Source: an uncultured Lachnospiraceae bacterium
Lineage (GTDB): Bacteria > Bacillota > Clostridia > Lachnospirales > Lachnospiraceae
Assembly: GCA_945913255.1 (NCBI GenBank)
Contig: CAMEDC010000002.1
Span: 1 to 64,000, forward strand
Length of the DNA stretch: 64,000 nucleotides
Direction: 5' to 3'
This document shows, piece after piece, positions 51,975-61,198 of this stretch; the first letter of the stretch is position 1, and each line of letters opens with the position of its first letter. Both the position numbers and the translations under genes were made by a program. A model generated the notes under the pieces. It was not told the DNA's origin. It made no database searches and was given only the letters and a program-made list of their open reading frames with translations.

Positions 51975-54900
51975 CTATATTTCCAGCATAAGCGTCTTAA
52001 TTTCAAACGCCCTGAATTTCAATTCGGTTCTGTAGTTTTTCAGTTCCAGTTCTTCCTGTTTTTCCTCCAGCATATTACAGGAAAAAATGCGTTTTACATT
52101 GCCGGGAACCGAAAGGATTGTTGTTCCGGCACACCCCTTTGATTCATAGAGTCTGAGAACCACTCCTCTTTTCTCATCAAATGCCGGCTTACAGGTCTCA
52201 AGAATCGTGTGACCTCCTTCCAGCCGGAAAAAGGATACACAGTTAAGCTTCTGTACTGCTGGTTCTCCCGTCTTCTCCCATGTGCCCGCATAGCATTCGC
52301 ACATTGGCGGCTCCACACCTTCGCATACCGTCACCGGTACATTACACTCATATGCCTCCTCCGTTACTCTGCTGTACACAAAAGGCCCGGAAAACGGCAG
52401 AATGGAATAGGTAAATCGATGGCTTCCCTGGTCTGCTGTCATATCCGGTATGACCGGTGCCCGCAGCAATGTCAGAGACATTGTGCTGTCCCTGGCAGAC
52501 AGACCGTATTTACAGTCATTGAGCAGTGCAAGACCGTTCTCTCCGTCCGTCAGTACAGCATATTTGTGATGGCAGGTTTCGTACAAATCCTGTTCATACT
52601 GTCTGGATTTGTGCGTAGGACGCCGTATATATCCGAACTGAATCTCATCCAATACCTCTTTCGTATAGATCGTCGTCGGGAAATCCACCTTCAAAATCCT
52701 GTGGCGCTCGTGCCAGTCAATCTCCGTGACGAAATCAATTCTGGGGCTGTCCGTGGCAAAATGAATTCTCTGGCACACAGTAAAGTTGTTTTCCCTGCGT
52801 TCAACTGTGACGATGATGCCTCCCTGCAGATCACGCTCCGCCAGGAAGCTGCTTTCCCCGCAAAGTTCATCCGGAACCTGCTCATACATCCTGCCAAGCT
52901 CCCAGGCGTCATATGCCACATTCACATCCTTATAGAGCTTCCAGTCATTCAAAGGAGCCGCAGCATACTCATACCCCGTTTTTCTGTCGGTCAGGCTGGT
53001 GATTCTGCCCAGGGAATCCACCTCTGCCCGATAGTATTCATTTGTAAATACCAGCTGACTGCCGGGGAAAGGATCCGATTCCTCTGACGGCTGCACAATA
53101 TCTGCTTCTGTCACCACTCTGTAACCACAGGCGGGGAGTTTTAAACCTCTGTAGGTTCTCTCCCAGCTTAAGGAGTTAAAACACGCCGTAGTGCTACCCG
53201 TCAATCTCAAAAGCAATTCCTCTGCCAGAAGCCTGCTTTCTTTCTCGACTGCCGAAAGCGCCTCACGCGCTTCTTCATTGACTCTCTGAATGGAACTTCC
53301 GGGAAGGATATCATGAAACTCCTGTAAGAGCAGCTCTTTCCAGAGTTTTTCCAGGGTCTCAAGGACTTCCTCTTCTGTCCTGTCTTTACCGTTTTGCTGT
53401 TCCAATTTACCCGTAAGCCGCAGCAGTCCCGCCAGATACTCTGCTTCCCGCAGCGCATACTCCGCCTTACGGACACCCTTCTTAATTTCCGCTTGTGCCG
53501 TATAGGTTCCCCGGTGCCATGCCAGATACAGTTCCCCATAATAGACATTCTCAACATTACCCGGTACCTGTCGTTCAAAAAACGCAGCGGGGCTCTCCAT
53601 ATGGCATCTGGGAGCGCCTTCCAAATCAACGCACCGCCTGGCTGTCTCCAGCATCAGTTCTGTGGGGCCTCCGCCTCCGTCACCATACCCAAAGGGAAAC
53701 AGCAACCCGTCAATATTTTCTTTCTGGTTTCGGTCCTTCTCCCAGCGTTCTCTGAGTGCACCGGAAGTAAATACCGCATTGTTTTTCTTATAAATATGGG
53801 ACAGAATCCTGGTTCCGTCTATGCCCTCCCACCAGAATACATTGTACGGGAACTGTTCACATTCCGGGTCACAGCGCAGCAGCTTTTGAGTAGCAAAATA
53901 AGGGACACGACAACCTGCCATAATCTGGGGAAGCGCTGCCGTAAATCCAAAAGTATCCGGCATCCAGGCAACACGGCTGTCCACACCGAATTCCTCCTGA
54001 AACCAGCGTTTTCCCAGTACAAACTGGCGTATCAGGCTTTCACCGCCCGCCAGATTCGTATCGCTCTCCACGTAAACCGCACCCTCCGGTACAAACTGTC
54101 CCGTCTTTACCTTTTCTTTTACCTCTTTATAAAGCCCGGGATAGTATTCTTTCAGGTTTTCCAGTATCGGCGGCTCGCAGAGCAGAAATTTATATTCGGG
54201 ATATTTTCGCATCAGGGCAAGCTGATTCGAATAAGTTCTCGCGGATTTCCTCCTGGTCTCACTCAGAGTCCAAAGCCATGCCAGATCCAGATGGGACTGA
54301 CCGAACACGGTATAATCCGGCACGGTATCCCCATTTCTTTTTTCCAGAAGAGGTTTTAAGATTTCGCCCCCTCTTTTGATACTCTCACTGCGCATCGGTT
54401 CATCCGCTTCAAAATCCGCTACGTAAGTAAATTCCTGAAGTGCCTGGCCAATCTGCATGGTTCGCAGTTCGCTCTCGGGAAGTTCTTTCCACAATTCATA
54501 TAACGTATGGTAATCCGCATAAACCTGAAACACAGCTTCATTCCAGATACCGAAGTGGCTCTCCTCCACTCTGCACTGGAATCGGGGCGGTTCCGGAATG
54601 GGTATATCTGTCCTGGTATAGATACCGCCGTTTTCCAGTCTCGGTCCATGTCCGGCATATCCCTCTGCCCAGATTTCAAAAGTTTCACCAGGTACAGCAT
54701 TCTCTGTGAGTTCCACGAAATGATGCTGTTTGTCAATAGAACCAGCCTCCCTTCCATTGACAAATACCAGCATTTCAGAGCATGCACCCAAATGCAGAAA
54801 AATTCTCTTTCCCGCTGTTTCCACCGGCATAACTGCTCTGGTACAAAACCACCCGTATTCCCATTTTTCACCCCAGAGTTTTCCCTCCGGGAAGGCATAC

Positions 54901-55061
54901 AACTCCCTCTCAGACGCCTCTTCCCGACTGAGCGCATTATAAGTTGTAAAACCGGATAAACTCACAGTGCCCAGCTTCCGGTAAAGATTCGGCAGAAACG
55001 CCTCATCCCATATTTTCAGTCGTTCCTCCCACTGTCTCCCAAGCTTCATCGCAACCTCCAT
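51975..55061 (-). CDS. Alpha-mannosidase, GH38
   Basis: 1028 aa; VFGQSHLDLAWLWTLSETRRKSARTYS, WMPDTFGFTAALPQIMAGCRVPYFATQKL. Confidence 0.93.
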   Translation of the reverse strand: MEVAMKLGRQWEERLKIWDEAFLPNLYRKLGTVSLSGFTTYNALSREEASERELYAFPEGKLWGEKWEYGWFCTRAVMPVETAGKRIFLHLGACSEMLVFVNGREAGSIDKQHHFVELTENAVPGETFEIWAEGYAGHGPRLENGGIYTRTDIPIPEPPRFQCRVEESHFGIWNEAVFQVYADYHTLYELWKELPESELRTMQIGQALQEFTYVADFEADEPMRSESIKRGGEILKPLLEKRNGDTVPDYTVFGQSHLDLAWLWTLSETRRKSARTYSNQLALMRKYPEYKFLLCEPPILENLKEYYPGLYKEVKEKVKTGQFVPEGAVYVESDTNLAGGESLIRQFVLGKRWFQEEFGVDSRVAWMPDTFGFTAALPQIMAGCRVPYFATQKLLRCDPECEQFPYNVFWWEGIDGTRILSHIYKKNNAVFTSGALRERWEKDRNQKENIDGLLFPFGYGDGGGGPTELMLETARRCVDLEGAPRCHMESPAAFFERQVPGNVENVYYGELYLAWHRGTYTAQAEIKKGVRKAEYALREAEYLAGLLRLTGKLEQQNGKDRTEEEVLETLEKLWKELLLQEFHDILPGSSIQRVNEEAREALSAVEKESRLLAEELLLRLTGSTTACFNSLSWERTYRGLKLPACGYRVVTEADIVQPSEESDPFPGSQLVFTNEYYRAEVDSLGRITSLTDRKTGYEYAAAPLNDWKLYKDVNVAYDAWELGRMYEQVPDELCGESSFLAERDLQGGIIVTVERRENNFTVCQRIHFATDSPRIDFVTEIDWHERHRILKVDFPTTIYTKEVLDEIQFGYIRRPTHKSRQYEQDLYETCHHKYAVLTDGENGLALLNDCKYGLSARDSTMSLTLLRAPVIPDMTADQGSHRFTYSILPFSGPFVYSRVTEEAYECNVPVTVCEGVEPPMCECYAGTWEKTGEPAVQKLNCVSFFRLEGGHTILETCKPAFDEKRGVVLRLYESKGCAGTTILSVPGNVKRIFSCNMLEEKQEELELKNYRTELKFRAFEIKTLMLEI

Positions 55062-55108
55062 TTACGGTCATGGCGCCGAAAAACTATTCGTTTTCCGACG
55101 CCTTAATC

Positions 55109-56731
55109 CTAACACATACTCCTATACTCCGATAAAAACAAAATTGCCAGCGCCTGTCCGTAGGGCATAGACTTCAACGCAATCTGTTTATAAAATTCCT
55201 TTGTTTCCCGTCCCATGGGCGTACCGTAGGACACCTGGTTTACCACGCCTGTATCCGAAATACAATCAAGGACGGCCGGCAGTGCCTTCTCGGCTACCTG
55301 AAGATAGGATTTTTCCAGCAGTCCGTCTCTGACTGCTTTTAAAATGCCGTATGCAAATCCACAGGTCGCACTTGCCTCCACATAGGAATCCGCATCATCC
55401 ACCAGGGTGTGCCACATACCGTTCTCCGCCTGGTATTTCTTTAGGCTCTCCGCCTGTTCCCGCAGGGTATTGACAAGCATTCTTCTGACAGGTTCACTGC
55501 ATTTACTGATAGACAGGAATTCCGGAATCGCCATGGTTATCCAGCAATTTCCTCTGCCCCAGAAGGCCTCCGCAAAATTGTTCTTCTCCTTAAATGTCCA
55601 GCCATGATACCACAGCCCTGTCACCTTATCGCACAGATATTTCTCATGAAGCAGGAACTGATACTCCGCCTCACCTGTCATCTCATCATTCTTCAGAATA
55701 CGCCCCATATTTGCCAGGAAAAGCACCGTCATATACAGAGTGTCATCCCAAAGCTCCTGTTCATTGACAGAGTCAGAAGTTTTATGTTGAAAACCACCCT
55801 CTTTTGTACGAGGGAATTCACACATAATCTCTCTTGCTGCCACCACACAGGGCTGCATATATTTCTCTTCTCCGGTATACTCCGCCAGAAAAGACATCGC
55901 CAGATAGGGGGCCGCCGTATTGACATTCAGTGCCGGAAAACCAATTGCAATCTGCCTGTCATAATATTTCTTTAAGGTATCCAGATAACTCTCTTTCTTT
56001 TCCTTTTGAAACAGCTTCCAGAGACCATAGAGGCCAACGCCCTGCGTCCACTCCCAAAACTGGTACCGGGACAGGTCATCTCCCGCCAGATTATGACTCT
56101 CCATATTTTTCAGAAACGTTTCATCCGGTTCATAAAGGATACCGGAAAAAGCTTCCACCATCTTATCAATCTTTTGTTCAAGCTTCTCCCCAAGCTTCTT
56201 TTTCTCAGCGCACTCCCGTTCCAGCCTGTCAATCAGTTCTTTCAGTTCTTCCGGTGTTTTTACTGTATAATCCGGCTGCCAGTCCGGCTCTTCAACCGCA
56301 TGGAAATAGCGGGGAGACCAATCCAGCCAGATAGAGGTAAGACCGAATCGGTTTGCTCCTGCCACATCCTTCTTTAAATTATTCCCAATCATAACAATAT
56401 GAGGTTTATCCGCATCCGTCAGTTTCATTTTCTCCATGGCAGTGCGGAACATGCTGGCTGCGGGTTTCTGCTCACCAACCACCTCAGACACGATCCATTC
56501 CTCAAAGCAGCTGCCCAGTCCGTTCTTTCGGTACACATTCTGAAAAGACTCCCACTCCCCGTCTGCCACCAGGGCAATCCGATATCCCTCTTCATGAAGC
56601 GACTTCAGAACATCGCCGGCACCGGGTATCAAGTCAGCCTCTGTCACAATCCCTCTTTCATCAAAGACCTGACTGCCTTCGTCAATAATGGTATCGCCGC
56701 TGTCCGTGAATATTATCAGGTTCTTACTCAT
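55109..56731 (-). CDS. HAD-like domain fused to GH105 unsaturated glycuronyl hydrolase
   Basis: N-term IFTDSGDTIIDE...ALVADGEWESFQNVY...GEQKPAASMFRTAM...HIVMIGNNLKKDVAGANRFGLTSIWLDW (HAD). C-term WEWTQGVGLYGLW...ELWDDTLYMTVLFLA...WGRGNCWITMAIPEFL (GH105). Confidence 0.85.
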   Translation of the reverse strand: MSKNLIIFTDSGDTIIDEGSQVFDERGIVTEADLIPGAGDVLKSLHEEGYRIALVADGEWESFQNVYRKNGLGSCFEEWIVSEVVGEQKPAASMFRTAMEKMKLTDADKPHIVMIGNNLKKDVAGANRFGLTSIWLDWSPRYFHAVEEPDWQPDYTVKTPEELKELIDRLERECAEKKKLGEKLEQKIDKMVEAFSGILYEPDETFLKNMESHNLAGDDLSRYQFWEWTQGVGLYGLWKLFQKEKKESYLDTLKKYYDRQIAIGFPALNVNTAAPYLAMSFLAEYTGEEKYMQPCVVAAREIMCEFPRTKEGGFQHKTSDSVNEQELWDDTLYMTVLFLANMGRILKNDEMTGEAEYQFLLHEKYLCDKVTGLWYHGWTFKEKNNFAEAFWGRGNCWITMAIPEFLSISKCSEPVRRMLVNTLREQAESLKKYQAENGMWHTLVDDADSYVEASATCGFAYGILKAVRDGLLEKSYLQVAEKALPAVLDCISDTGVVNQVSYGTPMGRETKEFYKQIALKSMPYGQALAILFLSEYRSMC

Positions 56732-56761
56732 TTTATCAGCACCTTTGTCATCCTTATTCTC

Positions 56762-57763
56762 TTAATTTCCGTTGTCTGCCGTCTCCTCGTAGTTGAAGCC
56801 TCTCAGCATCAACTCCTCTGCATAATGGCATGCCACATAATGTCCCGTCTCTATTTCGCGGTATTCAGGTGCCGCCTCCTTACATTTATCCTTACAATAA
56901 CGGCATCTTGTGTGGAAATAGCAGCCGCTGGGCGGATTTGCGGGATTCGGAATCTCTCCTGCAAGAGGGATTCTGTCCAGTTTAATTTCCGGGTCTGCTA
57001 CAGGAACCGCCGACATCAATGCCTCCGTGTAGGGATGTCTTGGTCTGGTAAATAAGCTCTCTGTCTCCGCATATTCTACCATTTTTCCCAGATACATCAC
57101 ACCCACTTTATCGGAAATATGTTCTACTACCGACAGATCATGTGAAATAAAGATATAGGTCAGGTTCATCTCCCTCTGCAAGTCCTTCAGAAGATTAATC
57201 ACCTGGGCCTGGATAGACACATCCAGAGCGGAAACTGCCTCATCACATACAATCACTCTGGGTTTCAGCACAAGCGCTCTTGCAATGCCGATACGCTGTC
57301 TCTGTCCACCCGAGAAGGCATGGGGATACCGCTTGAGATAGCTGACGTTTAAGCCCACCTTTGCCGCGATGTCCATCACCTTTTCTTCCATCTCTTCCTT
57401 ACTCATCTTTGGGAAATTCGCCATCAAAGGCTCCTTGATAATGTCCACAACCGTCATTCTGGGATCCAGGGAGGAATAGGGATTCTGAAAAATCATCTGA
57501 ATATCCTTCCGCAGTTCCTTCATTTTTGCCTTGTCTATGGTCAGGAAATTCACTGGCTCTCCCTCTGCCGGATAGTACATTACTTCTCCGCTCGTGGCAG
57601 GAATTGCACGCACCACGCATCGTCCCATGGTCGTTTTACCACAGCCAGACTCTCCGACAATACCGATTGTCTCACCTTCATTCACCTCAAAGCTGACATC
57701 GGACACCGCATGAACGCAAACCTTTTTGGAGGGGAAATCCTTCGTCAGATGATTGATTTCCAA
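56762..57763 (-). CDS. Oligopeptide/oligosaccharide ABC transporter ATP-binding protein (OppF-like)
   Basis: [30 protein letters not shown]-terminal oligo_HPY Cys cluster. Confidence 0.92.
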   Translation of the reverse strand: MEINHLTKDFPSKKVCVHAVSDVSFEVNEGETIGIVGESGCGKTTMGRCVVRAIPATSGEVMYYPAEGEPVNFLTIDKAKMKELRKDIQMIFQNPYSSLDPRMTVVDIIKEPLMANFPKMSKEEMEEKVMDIAAKVGLNVSYLKRYPHAFSGGQRQRIGIARALVLKPRVIVCDEAVSALDVSIQAQVINLLKDLQREMNLTYIFISHDLSVVEHISDKVGVMYLGKMVEYAETESLFTRPRHPYTEALMSAVPVADPEIKLDRIPLAGEIPNPANPPSGCYFHTRCRYCKDKCKEAAPEYREIETGHYVACHYAEELMLRGFNYEETADNGN

Positions 57764-57784
57764 TATTTTTTTGCATCTTCACTT

Positions 57785-58870
57785 TTAGACATCCTCTTCC
57801 TCTCCCTTCCTGTTTTCTGTTGTCTGCACACCCTGACTGCACCCTTTGCAGCCGCCTGCGCAGGCATGGCACGCCACCATATGCCCGTCTGACATTTCCG
57901 TAAGTTCCGGCTCCTTCACATTGCAGACACCTTCGATCCTCTTGTGGCATCTGTCATAGAAACCGCATCCCGGAGGCAAATTCAGTGCCAACGGAACCGT
58001 ACCTTCGATGGAAAACAATCTCTCCTGATTTTTTGTTCCAATTTTATGCACGGAACCAATCAGGCCCTGGGTATACGGGTGCATGGGATTCGCATAAATA
58101 TCCTTAACCGGAGCAATTTCCACAATCTTTCCCAGATACATGACTGCCACTCTGTCACACATGGCTGCAACAGTACCCAAATCATGGGTAATGAATAAAA
58201 TCGCCATGTTCAAATCCTTCTGCAGTTCCTTCATCAGTTCCAGAATCTGTGCCTGAATGGTAACATCAAGAGCAGTCGTAGGTTCATCGGCAATCAGAAG
58301 CTTGGGATTACATACCAGCGCCATGGCGATTAAGGCTCGCTGGAGCATACCGCCGGAAAACTCATGAGGATACTGGTCATATCTTTTTTCCGCATTGGCA
58401 ATCCCCACTTTTTTCATCATTTCCAGGGAAATTTCCTTTGACTTCTTCTTATCCTTTGTGATATGAAGTCTGGTACATTCATTAATCTGGTTCCCGATTG
58501 TATAAAGCGGCGAAAACGCCACCATGGGTTCCTGGAATACCATGGAAATCTGTTTTCCCCGAACCTCCCGGATTTCCTTTCCCTTGGGTTTTAAATCCAA
58601 CAGGTTCATCATTCCGTGGTCATTGGTGTCAAATATTATTTCGCCGGTGGTCTTGCACTTTTTGTCATTGATTCCGAGAATGGCCTTGCTGGTAAGGCTC
58701 TTTCCACAGCCGGACTCTCCTACCAATCCAAGGGTTTCACCCTTTCTGATACTGAAATTGACCCCGCGTACCGCAGTGAGCGTTCCTTCATCCAGTTCGA
58801 TATTGATTTTCAAATCTCTGACATCCAGAATCAAATCCTGTTGAGAAGATTTTTCTATTTTTTCACTCAT
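57785..58870 (-). CDS. Oligopeptide/oligosaccharide ABC transporter ATP-binding protein (OppD-like)
   Basis: GESGCGKSLTSKAIL, FSGGMLQRALIAMAL; start at 58870. Confidence 0.92.
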   Translation of the reverse strand: MSEKIEKSSQQDLILDVRDLKINIELDEGTLTAVRGVNFSIRKGETLGLVGESGCGKSLTSKAILGINDKKCKTTGEIIFDTNDHGMMNLLDLKPKGKEIREVRGKQISMVFQEPMVAFSPLYTIGNQINECTRLHITKDKKKSKEISLEMMKKVGIANAEKRYDQYPHEFSGGMLQRALIAMALVCNPKLLIADEPTTALDVTIQAQILELMKELQKDLNMAILFITHDLGTVAAMCDRVAVMYLGKIVEIAPVKDIYANPMHPYTQGLIGSVHKIGTKNQERLFSIEGTVPLALNLPPGCGFYDRCHKRIEGVCNVKEPELTEMSDGHMVACHACAGGCKGCSQGVQTTENRKGEEEDV

Positions 58871-58889
58871 ATCTTTTTCCCTTCTCCGC

Positions 58890-60032
58890 TTACTTATAAG
58901 GGTCAGCTGCATCTCTGAGTCCGTCACCCAAGAAGTTGAATGCCAGAACAGTGACAACAACCGCAATCAGCGGAATCAATCTCCATGGATACTGGGCAAT
59001 ACTGGTGATATCCTGCGTTTCCTTCAACAGAACACCCCAGCTGGTAGCCGGTGCTCTCATTCCCAGTCCCAGGAAACTCATGGATGTTTCGCCGATAATC
59101 ATGCTGGGAATTCCCAGAGTCAGATTGACAATCAGATAACTCATAAACCCGGGAACCAGATGCTTTGTCATAATCTTCCAGGTGCTGACACCCGCAACCT
59201 GGGCCGCCATTACGAACTCCTCGTTTCTCAGGGAAATGAACTTTCCTCTTACTGTTCTTGCAAGTCCCGTCCACGAGATAAAGGAGATGATTACCGTTAT
59301 GTACAGGTACATTCTCGGTACCGGAATATCCGCTGGAATTGCCGCGGAAAGTGCCATCCAGAGAGGGATGGTGGGAAGCGCTGTCAACACCTCGATAATT
59401 CTCTGGATAATGGTATCAACCAGACCTCCAAAATATCCGGATATACCACCGAGTATGATACCAAGCACGAAGCTGATTGCAGTACCTGCAAAAGGAATTG
59501 TCAGGGAAATCTGGCTGCCGAACAAGATACGGGAAAACAAATCATTTCCCAGACTGTCGGCCCCGAACAGCATAATCTTCGCACCTTCTCCGCCGTTTTC
59601 ACCCTCTACTTCAAACAGATGTCTGCTGCAGGGAATGAAACCAAAAAGCTTATATTCGCGACCTTCGGCAAAGAATTTCACAAAAAATTTCTCACTGGTA
59701 TCCTCTGCCCACTCACGCTTAAACGTCTGACGATTGTTGACATAAGTCATCTTGTAGACATAAGGTCCTACAAATTTTCCATCTTCATCTTTCCAGTGTA
59801 TTTTGGTAGGCGCGCTGTTCTTATAATTACTGTCGTAGTCATCCAGTCCATAGGGAGCAACAAAGGGTGCAAACAGAGCCATCGCATAAAGGAAAACCAG
59901 CAATATGATACTGAATTTTGCAAGCTTATGATGCATCAGCTTTCTGCCCATCAGCGTCCATTGGGAAGCGAGATAATAGTCTTCATCTGATTTTTTCTTT
60001 TTCTTATGTTGGAATAACGTAGATATGCTCAT
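58890..60032 (-). CDS. ABC permease (OppC-like) with ~100 aa extracytoplasmic insertion
   Basis: FGADSLGNDLFSRILFGSQISL BPD-transport domain. Confidence 0.9.
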   Translation of the reverse strand: MSISTLFQHKKKKKSDEDYYLASQWTLMGRKLMHHKLAKFSIILLVFLYAMALFAPFVAPYGLDDYDSNYKNSAPTKIHWKDEDGKFVGPYVYKMTYVNNRQTFKREWAEDTSEKFFVKFFAEGREYKLFGFIPCSRHLFEVEGENGGEGAKIMLFGADSLGNDLFSRILFGSQISLTIPFAGTAISFVLGIILGGISGYFGGLVDTIIQRIIEVLTALPTIPLWMALSAAIPADIPVPRMYLYITVIISFISWTGLARTVRGKFISLRNEEFVMAAQVAGVSTWKIMTKHLVPGFMSYLIVNLTLGIPSMIIGETSMSFLGLGMRAPATSWGVLLKETQDITSIAQYPWRLIPLIAVVVTVLAFNFLGDGLRDAADPYK

Positions 60033-60035
60033 AAG

Positions 60036-61034
60036 CTAACTCCTCTTCTTCTCAAAACGAATTCTGGGATCCAGCCATGCCAGCAGGATATCGGAGAGCA
60101 GCGTACCAATTACCACCAGAACTGCCTGGGTCATCAAAATCGTACCCGCAAGATAGGTATCCTGAGTTTTCAGCGCTTCATAAAGCACCGGCCCCTGAAT
60201 GGACAGATTCATAACGATTGCCGAAATTGTAGAACCGGAAAAAATGCTGGAGAGAGAACCTGCCAGTCCGCTGGCCACCGGATTCAAAGCCGCTCTCAGA
60301 CAATATTTATACACAATCGTTCTCTCGGACACGCCTTTCGCCCTGGCCGTCAATGCATACTGCTTCGCCTGTTCGTCCAGCATTTGTGCACGTACAGTAC
60401 GGATGACTCCACAGGTTCCCGCCGTACCGATAACGATTGTAGGAATTACCATACGCTGTAAAAATTCACCGAAGTTATACCAGTGAAGCCCCTCCTGCAG
60501 CATTTCCGTGGAAAACAGTCCCAGCAGCGGGTCGCCTGTCCACTTGAAGGAAAAATACATCAGGATAATCGCCAGCAAAAAATTTGGTGTTGCCATACCA
60601 AGAAATCCGATTGCTGTAAACACGTAATCGCCCACGGAATACTGGTGCAAGGCACTGTAAATACCGATTGGTATCGACACAAGATATGTAAATACCATGA
60701 TTGTCAACGAAACCGCTATGGTCAGCCAAAGCCGCTCCATAATAACGCTCCAGACAGGTCTGCCATATGCAAAGGAATAACCAAAATCACCCTTCGTGAC
60801 AATCTTTATCACCCAGTCAAAATAACGTGCCACCCAATTCTTATCAAGTCCGTACTGTGCTCTCAGAGACGCTATATCCTCCTCGGTGAAAACCTCACCT
60901 TCGGCCTGCATTCTGGCAATATAGCTTGACACGTAGTCACCTTCCGGCAGCTGCATGATAAAGAAAATCACGAAAGAAATGATAATAATGGTGGGTATGA
61001 ACATTAATATTCGTTTTCCGATATATTTCCACAT
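60036..61034 (-). CDS. ABC permease (OppB-like)
   Basis: 332 aa; AKQYALTARAKGVSERTIVYKYCLRAALNPV EAA motif. Confidence 0.92.
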   Translation of the reverse strand: MWKYIGKRILMFIPTIIIISFVIFFIMQLPEGDYVSSYIARMQAEGEVFTEEDIASLRAQYGLDKNWVARYFDWVIKIVTKGDFGYSFAYGRPVWSVIMERLWLTIAVSLTIMVFTYLVSIPIGIYSALHQYSVGDYVFTAIGFLGMATPNFLLAIILMYFSFKWTGDPLLGLFSTEMLQEGLHWYNFGEFLQRMVIPTIVIGTAGTCGVIRTVRAQMLDEQAKQYALTARAKGVSERTIVYKYCLRAALNPVASGLAGSLSSIFSGSTISAIVMNLSIQGPVLYEALKTQDTYLAGTILMTQAVLVVIGTLLSDILLAWLDPRIRFEKKRS

Positions 61035-61125
61035 GAAGTCATACTCTCCTTTTCTGAGTACAAAGAAGCAAAAAGTGCTTTACACATTGCATATTTTGCT
61101 TTTTTCTTTCAATTTTTTTGGTAAA

Positions 61126-61168
61126 GAAAGACAGATTCCTTTTTGAGAGCAAAAAGGAACTGTCTTTC
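61126..61168 (-). repeat. Long stem-loop in SBP-oppB intergenic region
   Basis: GAAAGACAGaTTCCTTTTT...AAAAAGGAAcTGTCTTTC. Confidence 0.7.
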
Positions 61169-61198
61169 TCCTATAATTACAACCTAAATCCCGTGCTT

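Noticed and set aside
49227-52142. Long plus-strand ORFs (407 and 398 aa) opposite the (alpha/alpha)6 enzyme and ROK genes
   Set aside because: Composition and position indicate complement-strand open frames caused by codon usage, not genes.
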